Of a DNA stretch of 64,000 bases, positions 56,244-64,000 are shown one piece after another. Source of the stretch: Aeromicrobium panaciterrae (GTDB taxonomy: Bacteria; Actinomycetota; Actinomycetes; Propionibacteriales; Nocardioidaceae); assembly GCF_031457275.1 (NCBI RefSeq), contig NZ_JAVDWH010000001.1, forward strand, positions 1,860,001 through 1,924,000, given 5' to 3'. The notes under the pieces were generated by a model. That model was not told the origin of the DNA, did no database searches, and was given only the letters and a program-made list of their open reading frames with translations. Within the stretch, counting starts at the first letter, position 1. The number at the start of each line of letters is the position of its first letter. A program made the translations under genes and the position numbers.

Positions 56244-57251
56244 TCAGCGTGAGCCGACGAGCTCTCCCTTTTCGACCTTGCGAGCGCCAGCGGCGTTGCC
56301 GCGACGGCTCATCAGACCAACTGCGATGAGCACGAGGCTCAGGATTCCGCCGTAGACGGGGATCCAGGTCTTGACGGCCGTGAGCAGCATTGCCTTGCTC
56401 TTGTACTCGTCGACGACCTTCTGGGTCTGTGCATCGGTGTAGCCGAGTGTTGCCTTGGTCGTCGTCAGAACACGCTCACCGTTGAGCTCGAGGTAGCTGT
56501 CCTGCGCCGTCTGGCCCACGATGACTACGCCCGTGACCGGGTCGACGCTGTACGTGCTGATGCTCGAGTAGATGCGATCAGCGGTGACGGTGGCCTCGTC
56601 AGATCCGACAAGGTCGCCGGGCACATCGATCGTGCCGGTCTTGACCGGCTCGATGACCTGCTCGTACTTGTAGACCTTCATGCCTTTGACCTTGCCCTCG
56701 CCGACGTACGTGGCGGGGGTTGCCTCGCGCAGTGTGCCGTCCCAGAACTGGTACGTCTTCTTCTGCGCATCGAACGGGAACTTGAAGTAGAGACCCTCGA
56801 ACGAGAACGGCTTGGTGATTTCACCGTCGGCCTCGCTACTGGTGTCTTCGTACTCCACGGTCTCGCCCGTGTTGGCATCGAACGCCACGCGGTCAGTTGT
56901 GCCGCTCAGCGGTGTCTCACCGCTGCCACAGTTGAAGTCCGGTGTGTCGGTGCAGTCGTAGATGTTCCAGACTGCAACGTCCTTGCCGAGCTTTTCGCTG
57001 GCCTTCTTGCTGGCCTCCACGTCACCCGTGACGACCTTGGTGTTGGCCAACGGGCCGTTGGTGATCTTGAGACCTGCAGCGACGTCAAGGTACTCAGCGT
57101 CGGCCCCTGGCGCCGTGCTTGAGTGACTGGTCGTTTCAGTGTTCAGAGGTACGACCGCGAGGCGGTCATACATGTAGAACTTGGACAAGCCGGCGAGTGC
57201 CAGCAAAAATGCGCCCAGAAAAAGCGCAGACGTCCCGAATTTTTTTCCCAC
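56244..57251 (-). CDS. DUF3068 (PorA-family) membrane-anchored protein
   Basis: 335 residues from the GTG at 57251, with AGGGAG 5-6 nt upstream. One membrane helix at each end (SALFLGAFLLALAGLSKFYM near residue 8-28, and WIPVYGGILSLVLIAVGLM near 292-310). The extracytoplasmic part between them (about 260 residues) is beta-rich with many Thr and Asp, including two Cys in YDCTDTPDFNCGSGET. This is the actinobacterial DUF3068 family, named after PorA relatives, with no proven function. It faces away from the GT-C-like cluster, 159 bp distant. Confidence 0.82.
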   Translation of the reverse strand: MGKKFGTSALFLGAFLLALAGLSKFYMYDRLAVVPLNTETTSHSSTAPGADAEYLDVAAGLKITNGPLANTKVVTGDVEASKKASEKLGKDVAVWNIYDCTDTPDFNCGSGETPLSGTTDRVAFDANTGETVEYEDTSSEADGEITKPFSFEGLYFKFPFDAQKKTYQFWDGTLREATPATYVGEGKVKGMKVYKYEQVIEPVKTGTIDVPGDLVGSDEATVTADRIYSSISTYSVDPVTGVVIVGQTAQDSYLELNGERVLTTTKATLGYTDAQTQKVVDEYKSKAMLLTAVKTWIPVYGGILSLVLIAVGLMSRRGNAAGARKVEKGELVGSR

Positions 57252-57396
57252 AGTGGGCTCCCTCCACCTGTATTAATCAGCACAACTTTACCAGTGAGGG
57301 GGGTCACTACTTGCCCATACGAACGTTGCCGTTTGATGACGATTCTCACGAGACTTTCGGCGTCATAATTCGCCGGGCCCTGACCCGTCAATGTGG

Positions 57397-57402
57397 CAGG
57401 AT
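57397..57402 (+). promoter_or_regulatory. -10 element of GT-C-like cluster
   Basis: CAGGAT, 8 nt before the chosen GTG at 57411. It probably drives the four overlapping genes that follow. Confidence 0.5.
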
Positions 57403-57410
57403 CTGACCCC

Positions 57411-59255
57411 GTGACTCCCCCCGCAGCGCCGCGGTTCCTGACGGCCACGATCGCGCGCGCTCGGCACATTCCCGCTGGACGCTGGGTCACGATCGTCGCG
57501 TTGGGGCTGATCGCTGCGCAAGTCGCCTGGCGGGCGATCTACGTCAGCCAGAGTTGGTTCCTGGTCGACGACTTCTACTTTCTCTCGGACATCGCCACCG
57601 ATCAGGACGACGCGGCCTGGTATTTCCGGGTTCACCAGGGCCATTTCATGCCGCTGTCGTTCGTCCTGGTCAAGCTCGCATCGATGTTTGGTGCGTTCCC
57701 TTGGACCGCGGCCGCGATCGAGATTTGCGCGATGCAGGCGCTTGCGGGCCTCGCCTGCTGGTGGATGCTTCGGACGCTGTTCGGCAACCGGCCGCAGATC
57801 TTGGTGCCCCTCGCGCTGTATCTCGTTTCGCCGATCACGATGCCCGCACTGACCTGGTGGGCCGTCGCCATCAACCAGCTGCCGAACCAGATCGCAGTGT
57901 TCTGCGCGATCGCCGCCCACGTCATGCACGCGCGCAGCCAACGCTGGTCCCATGCGCTTCTGGCTGCGGCTTTTCTGGTCCTCGGGTTCGCTTCCTACAC
58001 CAAGACCGCTCTGCTCCCGGTCATGCTCGCCATCCTCAGCGTTGCGTACTTTGCGAACGGCAAGGTGGGCCATCGCGTCGTGACGGTTGTCCAGACACAG
58101 TGGCGGGCGTGGGTCCTCTACCTCGCCATAAGCCTTGGTTTCGTAACGACCTATCTCTCGAAGCGCCCCCCGTCGGGTGCACTGAGCGGCTCATTCGCCG
58201 AGCTGATGTCGACCACCGTGCTGTCCTCATTCGGCTCGGCACTGGTGGGCGGCCCATGGAACTGGAGCCCGTTCGGAGACGGGCCGATCATGTACGGCAC
58301 ACCACCCGAGCTGGGCGTCGTGCTGGCCTGGTTGCTCATCGTCGCGACAGTTTTTGTCCTCTGGGCGACTCGCACCCGTACGCTGCGCGCCCTGTGGATG
58401 CCGGTCGTCTACCTCGCCGCGTCCATCGTGTTCGTCTATCTGGGCCGAAGCTTCGTGCTCGGCCTCATCGGTGGCGTCCGTGCCGGGCAGTCCATTCAGT
58501 ACGTCGCCGACAGCATGCCGTTCGTCGTACTCGCGCTCGCGCTCATGATGATGTCCCTGCAGGGCGCCGTCGAGCCAAGCGAGCCGCGGCATCACACCCT
58601 CCTGAAGCGCCGCCCGCCGAGCGCAGTGCTGGCCGTGGTCGCGGCTGCTGTCGCCATCGGATCGGTCGTGTCCACGGCACGGATGGCCACGATCTGGAAC
58701 TCGGACTATGCGGAGCGAGGCTTCGTTCAGAACGCCTCCGCCCAGATCGCTCGGGACAAGCCACTCCTGGCCGATGTGCCGGTGCCTGGTCGGATCGTCG
58801 ATCCACTCGCCGCGCCACGCAATCTGTTGAGCACCCACCTGGCTCCATTGGGGAGGGACCTGCGAACAACGCTGATGGGCACTGATCTCTCGACCCTGAC
58901 GGTGGAGGGCGACGTCGTCCCAGCCGTGGTCGACGCAAGCCCGCGGACGTCGCGCGACGAGAGCGGAGACTGTCCGTACCCGGTGCAGGACACGGAGACT
59001 CTGATTCGCTTCCCCGGAGTCATCGACTTCCCGCTGTGGATGGCCGTGAAATACCGCTCCAGCACCACCGGGGAGGTCCCGATGACCATCGGGTTTCAGT
59101 CCCCACGGATCGTGCCGATCGAGCGTGGGCAGCACACGCTATTCATCGCGACAACTGGCGCGTACGACCGCGTCTACCTTCAGGCGCTCGTCGGCCAGCG
59201 CCTGTGCGTCTCGTCGATCCGGATCGGTCAGCTACTGCCAGAGGCCAGCCAGTGA
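57411..59255 (+). CDS. GT-C-like polytopic membrane protein, paralogue 1 of 3
   Basis: 614 residues from the GTG at 57411 (an in-frame GTG at 57393 is possible). About ten to twelve membrane segments, then an extracytoplasmic C-terminal domain of about 150 residues. After the first helix comes WFLVDDFYFL (D53-D54), placed where GT-C glycosyltransferases keep their catalytic acidic pair. Other shared blocks are CWWMLRTLFGNR and WWAVAINQLPNQ. I cannot name a donor or acceptor. The C-terminal domain ends in HTLFIATTGAYDRVYL and RLCVSSIRIGQ. Glycosyltransferase activity is inferred. Confidence 0.65.
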   Translation: MTPPAAPRFLTATIARARHIPAGRWVTIVALGLIAAQVAWRAIYVSQSWFLVDDFYFLSDIATDQDDAAWYFRVHQGHFMPLSFVLVKLASMFGAFPWTAAAIEICAMQALAGLACWWMLRTLFGNRPQILVPLALYLVSPITMPALTWWAVAINQLPNQIAVFCAIAAHVMHARSQRWSHALLAAAFLVLGFASYTKTALLPVMLAILSVAYFANGKVGHRVVTVVQTQWRAWVLYLAISLGFVTTYLSKRPPSGALSGSFAELMSTTVLSSFGSALVGGPWNWSPFGDGPIMYGTPPELGVVLAWLLIVATVFVLWATRTRTLRALWMPVVYLAASIVFVYLGRSFVLGLIGGVRAGQSIQYVADSMPFVVLALALMMMSLQGAVEPSEPRHHTLLKRRPPSAVLAVVAAAVAIGSVVSTARMATIWNSDYAERGFVQNASAQIARDKPLLADVPVPGRIVDPLAAPRNLLSTHLAPLGRDLRTTLMGTDLSTLTVEGDVVPAVVDASPRTSRDESGDCPYPVQDTETLIRFPGVIDFPLWMAVKYRSSTTGEVPMTIGFQSPRIVPIERGQHTLFIATTGAYDRVYLQALVGQRLCVSSIRIGQLLPEASQ

Positions 59256-61219
59256 GCACTCCAACGCATGACACGCCGACTGAGGAGCTCGAGCCGGACC
59301 CTGTCGCCGCACTCGCCCGCCGCGCAGTCGCGCGTCTGACACCCGCGGCACGAGTGAGCCTGCTCGCCTTGGCCCTGATCTTCGCGCAGATGATCTTTCG
59401 AACCTGGATGACCTCGGGCAGTTGGTTCATGTGGGACGACTACATCTTCCTGGCAGACGTAGCTCGCGGCGAGGACGGTTGGGACTGGTTGCTTCACAGC
59501 CACTTCAGCCTTTTCATGCCGATCTCCCTTTTCCTCGTCAAGATCGTCGGCGGCGCAGGATTCTCATGGAGCGTCGTGGCGGCTCAGATCCTCGTGATGC
59601 AGCTCGTCGCCAATCTGACGTGCTGGTGGATGCTGCGGACGGTGTTCGGCAATCGCTTGCGCATCCTGGTCCCGTTGTCGTTCTACCTGTTCAGCCCCAT
59701 GACAGCGCCGGCCGGCGTCTGGTGGTCGGTGGCGATCAACCAGTTGCCGCACCACGTGGCGATCTTCGGAGCCATCGGCTTTCACACGAAGTACGCCCGT
59801 ACGGGGAAGGTTCGTCACGCCTTCGCCGCAACCGCCCTGCTGGTCCTCGGTCTCGGCAGCTACATCAAGGCCCCGCTCATCGTGCTGGTCCTGGTCACGA
59901 TCTCCGTGTGTTGGTTCACGTCCGGTGGGCTGCGCTCGCGGCTCCGCACCTTGATCCGCTCCTGGCCTGCGTGGCTGATGTATACCGCCGCGACTGTGAC
60001 CTATGCCGTCGTCTGGCAACACCAGCAGGGCCCGGCAGCACCCCGTCAGTCCTGCGAGCTGCCGGGTGTCGTGTCGACATCGATCGTCGACGCGGTCGGC
60101 ACCGGTCTCGTCGGCGGACCATGGCGATGGAAGCTGTGGACAGGCGGGATCGACCCGTTCATCGCGGCCTCGAAGTGCGTCCCGCAGGCCTACAAGGGCG
60201 ATCCCGGCCTGCTGGTCGGCGGTGCACCACAGTCACTGCTGTCGCCGCCCCTGTTCGGGCTCGTCGCGGCTTGGCTCACCATCATCGCCCTGACGTTCTA
60301 CGTGTGGTCGCGCCATCGCAATGCAATCCTGTCGCTGTGGGTCGTCGTCCCGTACGTCCTGTTGTCTGCCGCTCTGGTCTATGCCGGAAGGGCCGGGACG
60401 TGGGGCAGTCAGGTCAGTGCCCGCGAGGTCCGCTACTTCTCCGACGTCGTGGCCATCGTCGCGCTGGCGATCGGCGCTGCGATCATGCCAATCATCGGGG
60501 CAAAGCAAAGGCTTGAGCCCCGAGAGGATCCTTACTTCAGGGCGAATATCCCCCGCAAAGCGTTTGTGGTGCTGGGCGTCATCTGTCTCGCCGGGTCCAT
60601 CGTCTCGACGGTCACGTACGTCGCGCCGTGGCACGACGCATCGGCACGTTCGTTCCCCGAGCGGGCCTTCGTGCAGAACGTACGCGACGACCTGGAGGAG
60701 AGGACGTCCGAGAAGCCAGTCCTCATAGCGGACCTGCCGTTGCCGGTCGTCGTCGCCAACCCGGTGATTTACCCCTACAACCTGCCTTCCCGAAAGCTTG
60801 CACCCCTCGAGCCGGACCTGGTGGCGGTGCTGGCTGGCACCGACCTGCACATGATCGATGCCCAAGGCGGCATTCAGACGGCGACCGTCCCGGACGGACC
60901 GCGTGCAGAACCCGGACCGGTAGAGAACTGCGGCTACTTCGCGCAGCAGAACGGTGTCCGTATCCCGATTGTCCCGGTCGTCAACCTCCCGTTCTGGGCG
61001 AGGATGGACTATCTCGCCAGCGCCGACGGGCACGTCACGGTGAGTGCAGGCAACTCGATTCGGACCGTCGCCGTAAAGAAGGGTCTGCACTCCATGCTGG
61101 TCCAGACTGAGGGCGCCTACGATCACGTCAACGTCACGACCGTGGGCAGCCTCAGCGTGTGCGTGGACAATGTCCACGTGGGCAACATCCAATCAACGAA
61201 CGGCGGAGCGACCTCGTGA
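59252..61219 (+). CDS. GT-C-like polytopic membrane protein, paralogue 2 of 3
   Basis: 655 residues, start at a GTG overlapping the previous stop by GTGA. Same plan as its neighbour: polar N-terminus (about 35 residues), first helix, WFMWDDYIFLADVA (D62-D63), CWWMLRTVFGNR, WWSVAINQLPHH, then about ten more helices. It has an additional Cys-containing loop (ROUGHLY residues 268-315, SCELPGV and SKCVPQAY) absent from the other two. The C-terminal ectodomain has ENCGYF and LSVCVDNVHVGN with HSMLVQTEGAYDHVNV. Confidence 0.65.
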   Translation: MSTPTHDTPTEELEPDPVAALARRAVARLTPAARVSLLALALIFAQMIFRTWMTSGSWFMWDDYIFLADVARGEDGWDWLLHSHFSLFMPISLFLVKIVGGAGFSWSVVAAQILVMQLVANLTCWWMLRTVFGNRLRILVPLSFYLFSPMTAPAGVWWSVAINQLPHHVAIFGAIGFHTKYARTGKVRHAFAATALLVLGLGSYIKAPLIVLVLVTISVCWFTSGGLRSRLRTLIRSWPAWLMYTAATVTYAVVWQHQQGPAAPRQSCELPGVVSTSIVDAVGTGLVGGPWRWKLWTGGIDPFIAASKCVPQAYKGDPGLLVGGAPQSLLSPPLFGLVAAWLTIIALTFYVWSRHRNAILSLWVVVPYVLLSAALVYAGRAGTWGSQVSAREVRYFSDVVAIVALAIGAAIMPIIGAKQRLEPREDPYFRANIPRKAFVVLGVICLAGSIVSTVTYVAPWHDASARSFPERAFVQNVRDDLEERTSEKPVLIADLPLPVVVANPVIYPYNLPSRKLAPLEPDLVAVLAGTDLHMIDAQGGIQTATVPDGPRAEPGPVENCGYFAQQNGVRIPIVPVVNLPFWARMDYLASADGHVTVSAGNSIRTVAVKKGLHSMLVQTEGAYDHVNVTTVGSLSVCVDNVHVGNIQSTNGGATS

Positions 61220-63033
61220 GCGATCGACGCCAGCTCAGCAGCCCGGAGCGCCTCGCCCTCATTGCCTTCGGCATGATCGCTGCTCAACTGATCTTCCGCG
61301 GGTGGGCCACGGCCGGCAGCTGGTTCTATTCCGACGACTTCATCTTCATCGGGACCGCGGCACGCGGCGCCGCTGACCTGGACTGGATGTTCGAACCACA
61401 CAACATCCACCTCATGCCGTTCGGACTCTGGCTGTCGACCCTTGTCGGCAATGTGGGCACCTTCAGCTGGCTGCTCGCGACGGTCGAGATCCTCCTGCTG
61501 CAGGCGCTGGCGAGTCTGGCGTGCTGGTGGATGCTGCGCACCCTGTTCGGCGATCGCAAAGGCGTGCTCGTCGCGCTGGCGTTCTACCTCGTCTCTCCAC
61601 TGTCGTTCCCGTCGATCATGTGGTGGTCGGCATCGCTCAACCAGCTGCCGCACCAGATCGCCCTGTTCGGTGCAGTTGCCGCGCACGTCATGTACCTGCG
61701 AACGCGCCATCCCAGCAGTGCGGTCCTCGCAGGCCTGTTCATGCTTCTCGGCTACGCGAGCTACACCAAGACGCTGCTCCTGCCGGTGTTGCTCGTCAGC
61801 CTCACCGTCGTCTACTTCGCAACGGGCCGCCTCCTTCCTCGACTCAGGACAGCGCTGGTTCGCTTCTGGCACGCGTGGGTCGTCTATGGCGTCCTGACGA
61901 TTGGCTATCTCGTCATCTATCTCACCACCGTGCCGCGCTCGGAGTTCCCCGGCTGGCGCAGCATCCGCGACACCTTCGATCTCTCGATCGTGAAGTCGTT
62001 CGCCCCGGGAGTGCTCGGCGGTCCGTGGGACTGGGTCAGCCTTGGCCAGCCTGGTGGCGTCGGGCCGCGCCTGTTCGTGGGGACACCGCTGATGCTGATC
62101 GCGTTCTCGTGGGTCGCGATTGCACTGCTGTGCGCCTACCAATTCCTCAAGGTCAGGCGGGCGTGGCTTCCGCTGCTCGTCCTCGTGCCCTACCTCCTGC
62201 TCAACGCATACCTCGTGTCCGCAGGCCGCTCAGAAGCCTTCGGTGTTGGCCCGGCAGCACTCGAGCTCCGCTATCTCGCCGACCTCGCTGGCGTCGTCGC
62301 TCTGTGCATCGCCCTCGCGACGATGCCGATCGTCGGGGCCGCAGTCCGGCCTGAGCCTCGGGACCCCCAACTGTTGACCGTCTCCCTCCCAACTCGCGCG
62401 CTCAAAGTCGGCGCTGCCGCGATTGTGGTCGGGTCACTCTTCTCCTCCGTCGCATATGCACTGCCTTGGCACGACAGCGAAAAGATGCCTCAACAGGCCT
62501 ACGTCGACACGGCGCGCGCCGCGCTCGACAAGGCCGGCAATACCGAGATTGCCGATACAACAGTTCCCGACTCCGTGCTGTGGGCCGCGGCGTTCCCCGC
62601 CAACCTGACGTCGCGGATTCTCGCGCCACTCGATGAGCGGTTCACCGTGGTCAAGGCAGGCAACGACCTCAAGCTGATCGGTCCGGACGGAGCACTCAGC
62701 GCCGCCGCTGTCCTGGGCGAGGCTCGTACCGAACCGGGCCCGGACAAGGGCTGCGGTTTCGCCGTGACAGAGGATCCGCGCACGATCTCGATCGTCCCAG
62801 TCATTGACTTCTCGTTCTGGCTCAGCATCAACTACCTCGCAGGGGCTGACGGGACTGCCACGATCCGCGCAGGAAAGACGACTGTCGAGGCGCCGATCGA
62901 GCGCGGGCCGCACACGCTCCTGCTACAGACATCTGGCGCCTACGACAGTGTCACCATCACTCCGGCCTCAGGCGTCAGCCTGTGCGTCGACAAGATGAAC
63001 GTCGGTCCGCTCACGGCGGTCGGTGCGGAATGA
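61216..63033 (+). CDS. GT-C-like polytopic membrane protein, paralogue 3 of 3
   Basis: 605 residues, start at a GTG overlapping the previous stop. Shortest N-terminus of the three: VSDRRQLSSPERLALIAFG, then WFYSDDFIFIG (D40-D41), CWWMLRTLFGDR and WWSASLNQLPHQ. The C-terminal ectodomain carries KGCGFAV and VSLCVDKMNVGP, so the cysteine pair is kept, with HTLLLQTSGAYDSVTI between. Stop overlaps the acyltransferase start by ATGA. The three proteins may act in succession on one glycan or form one complex; nothing in the sequence decides. Confidence 0.65.
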   Translation: MSDRRQLSSPERLALIAFGMIAAQLIFRGWATAGSWFYSDDFIFIGTAARGAADLDWMFEPHNIHLMPFGLWLSTLVGNVGTFSWLLATVEILLLQALASLACWWMLRTLFGDRKGVLVALAFYLVSPLSFPSIMWWSASLNQLPHQIALFGAVAAHVMYLRTRHPSSAVLAGLFMLLGYASYTKTLLLPVLLVSLTVVYFATGRLLPRLRTALVRFWHAWVVYGVLTIGYLVIYLTTVPRSEFPGWRSIRDTFDLSIVKSFAPGVLGGPWDWVSLGQPGGVGPRLFVGTPLMLIAFSWVAIALLCAYQFLKVRRAWLPLLVLVPYLLLNAYLVSAGRSEAFGVGPAALELRYLADLAGVVALCIALATMPIVGAAVRPEPRDPQLLTVSLPTRALKVGAAAIVVGSLFSSVAYALPWHDSEKMPQQAYVDTARAALDKAGNTEIADTTVPDSVLWAAAFPANLTSRILAPLDERFTVVKAGNDLKLIGPDGALSAAAVLGEARTEPGPDKGCGFAVTEDPRTISIVPVIDFSFWLSINYLAGADGTATIRAGKTTVEAPIERGPHTLLLQTSGAYDSVTITPASGVSLCVDKMNVGPLTAVGAE

Positions 63034-64000
63034 GCTCACCGGCGTCCGACGGAGCGCCGTTCACCACGGACCACGAGGTCTTCCCTGGCCTCGACAGCCT
63101 TCGCGCCCTCGCATCGCTGGCGGTCGTGGGGACACACGTCGCCTTCTGGGCGGGCATCTATCCCGACGGACTGTTGGGAGCAATGTCGTCGCGCCTCGAC
63201 ATCGGCGTCGCGTTCTTCTTTGTCCTATCCGGGTTCCTCCTCGGCCACCCGTTCCTTCTCGCCATGGCCGGTGGGCGTCGGCGGCCCTCGACCGGTCGCT
63301 ACTTCTGGAAGCGCGCGCTTCGCATCGTCCCGCTGGCCCTGATCGTCACGATCGCGGCACTGGCGCTGCTGGATCAGAACAAGCAGGCAGACCTGGGCAC
63401 CTGGGTGGGCAACCTGACCCTCACCGAGCTCTACGTCACCGGCGCCTTGCCCGCCGGACTGACGCACATGTGGAGTCTGGCCACCGAGGTCGCGTTCTAT
63501 GTGGTGCTGCCCGGACTGATGGCCCTGATCGCCCGCCTGGTCTGCAGACGAGGCTGGAACCCGCGCGGCATCCTGACCTCCCTCGGCGTGTTGGTCGTCC
63601 TCAACGTCGTGTGGCTCGTCGCGATCGCACCGCAGCGAGTCGGAGCTGGCCAGTGGCTGCCTGCTTACCTGAGCTGGTTCTCCGTCGGCATCGCTCTCGC
63701 GGTCATCGCGATCGACCGTCGCCGCCCCGGCCGCGACAATACGTGGTCCTTTTGGTCCACCCTCGCCGGACAGCCTGGGATCTGCTGGGTGATGGCACTC
63801 GCGCTCTTCGCGGTCGCGGCAACACCGGTCGGGGGTCCGAGCCTCCTCATCGCACCGACCCATACCGAGGCGGTCAGCAAGAACCTGCTGTATGCCGTCA
63901 TCGCCGGGCTCATCGTGCTTCCGTCAGTCCTCGGACCCGCGTCCGGGACCCCGTACTCCAACTTTCTGGGCCAGCGAATCCTGCGACACCTCGGCCACAT
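63030..64000 (+). CDS. Acyltransferase family 3 (OafA/YrhL-like), 3' truncated by window edge
   Basis: At least 323 residues; the frame is open at the window end. Starts MSSPASDGAPFTTDHEVFPG, then the family hallmarks: LDSLRALASLAVVGTH (catalytic His), DIGVAFFFVLSGFLLG, the Arg-rich WKRALRIVPL, and HMWSLATEVAFYVVLP. Ten-helix acyltransferases of this type transfer acetyl or other acyl groups from CoA to extracytoplasmic sugars or lipids. ATGA overlap with paralogue 3 suggests it acylates whatever the three upstream proteins build. A C-terminal SGNH domain may follow outside the window. Confidence 0.88.
   Translation, partial: MSSPASDGAPFTTDHEVFPGLDSLRALASLAVVGTHVAFWAGIYPDGLLGAMSSRLDIGVAFFFVLSGFLLGHPFLLAMAGGRRRPSTGRYFWKRALRIVPLALIVTIAALALLDQNKQADLGTWVGNLTLTELYVTGALPAGLTHMWSLATEVAFYVVLPGLMALIARLVCRRGWNPRGILTSLGVLVVLNVVWLVAIAPQRVGAGQWLPAYLSWFSVGIALAVIAIDRRRPGRDNTWSFWSTLAGQPGICWVMALALFAVAATPVGGPSLLIAPTHTEAVSKNLLYAVIAGLIVLPSVLGPASGTPYSNFLGQRILRHLGH

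Overview
The window is high-GC DNA, densely coded on both strands, with short intergenic gaps and many ATGA or GTGA gene overlaps. The gene set points to an actinobacterium. It contains SepH, a block in the order trmA-like, KimA-like, ceoB, ceoC, DUF3159, OB-fold, DUF3710, dut, DUF3093, DUF4193, suhB that matches my recollection of M. tuberculosis Rv2689c to Rv2701c, a second gyrase-like pair (parC/parE), an Ala/Lys-rich principal sigma factor, and an LprG-like lipoprotein with its MFS partner. Frequent CGTACG motifs and the lack of mycolate genes fit a Nocardioidaceae member (Aeromicrobium or Nocardioides type). That placement is inference. I saw no tRNA, rRNA, insertion sequence, phage or CRISPR array, and no stretch above 300 bases lacks a gene.

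Layout. 1-5.1 kb: a sugar ABC operon of the CUT2/xylose type (binding protein, ATPase, permease, ROK repressor) facing a second, truncated ROK gene. 5.1-11.1 kb: aconitase, with a GATATC-centred palindrome upstream, then an RDD protein and a large zinc-ribbon membrane protein. 11.2-21.1 kb: the conserved actinobacterial block, with an RNA m5U methyltransferase, a KimA-like K+ importer divergent from two TrkA/Ceo-type regulators, several DUF genes, dUTPase, an inositol-phosphatase-like enzyme and ferrochelatase. 21.2-32.5 kb: an MFS carrier, bifunctional PutA, a TRIC-like channel, SepH, thymidine kinase, an alkaline-phosphatase-superfamily enzyme, DUF5998 and a GNAT/acyl-CoA-synthetase fusion. 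32.6-40.2 kb: parC and parE flank an LprG/P55-like lipid export pair and a beta-carbonic anhydrase. 40.4-49.3 kb: a small DUF7455 protein, principal sigma factor, GCS2 ligase, DUF4192, DNA polymerase IV, oligopeptidase B and a group 2 sigma factor. 49.3-57.3 kb: CoaE, a secreted SH3/peptidase-like protein, a PAP2 protein, a GlxA-type AraC regulator divergent from a 46-residue membrane peptide, ribosomal protein S1, M18 aminopeptidase and a DUF3068 protein. 57.4-64 kb: three tandem paralogous GT-C-like membrane proteins and an acyltransferase, all overlapping by 4 bp and running off the window edge.

Many starts have no Shine-Dalgarno sequence. Instead a TANNNT or CANNNT hexamer lies 6-9 nt upstream of ATG or GTG, which points to leaderless mRNAs; I used this to choose several starts. 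In three places the UAG stop of the upstream gene forms the first bases of that hexamer. The least explained part is the paralogous membrane-protein and acyltransferase cluster at the right edge. The KimA-like/CeoB/CeoC arrangement, the LprG/P55-like pair and the GlxA/small-peptide operator region also deserve attention.
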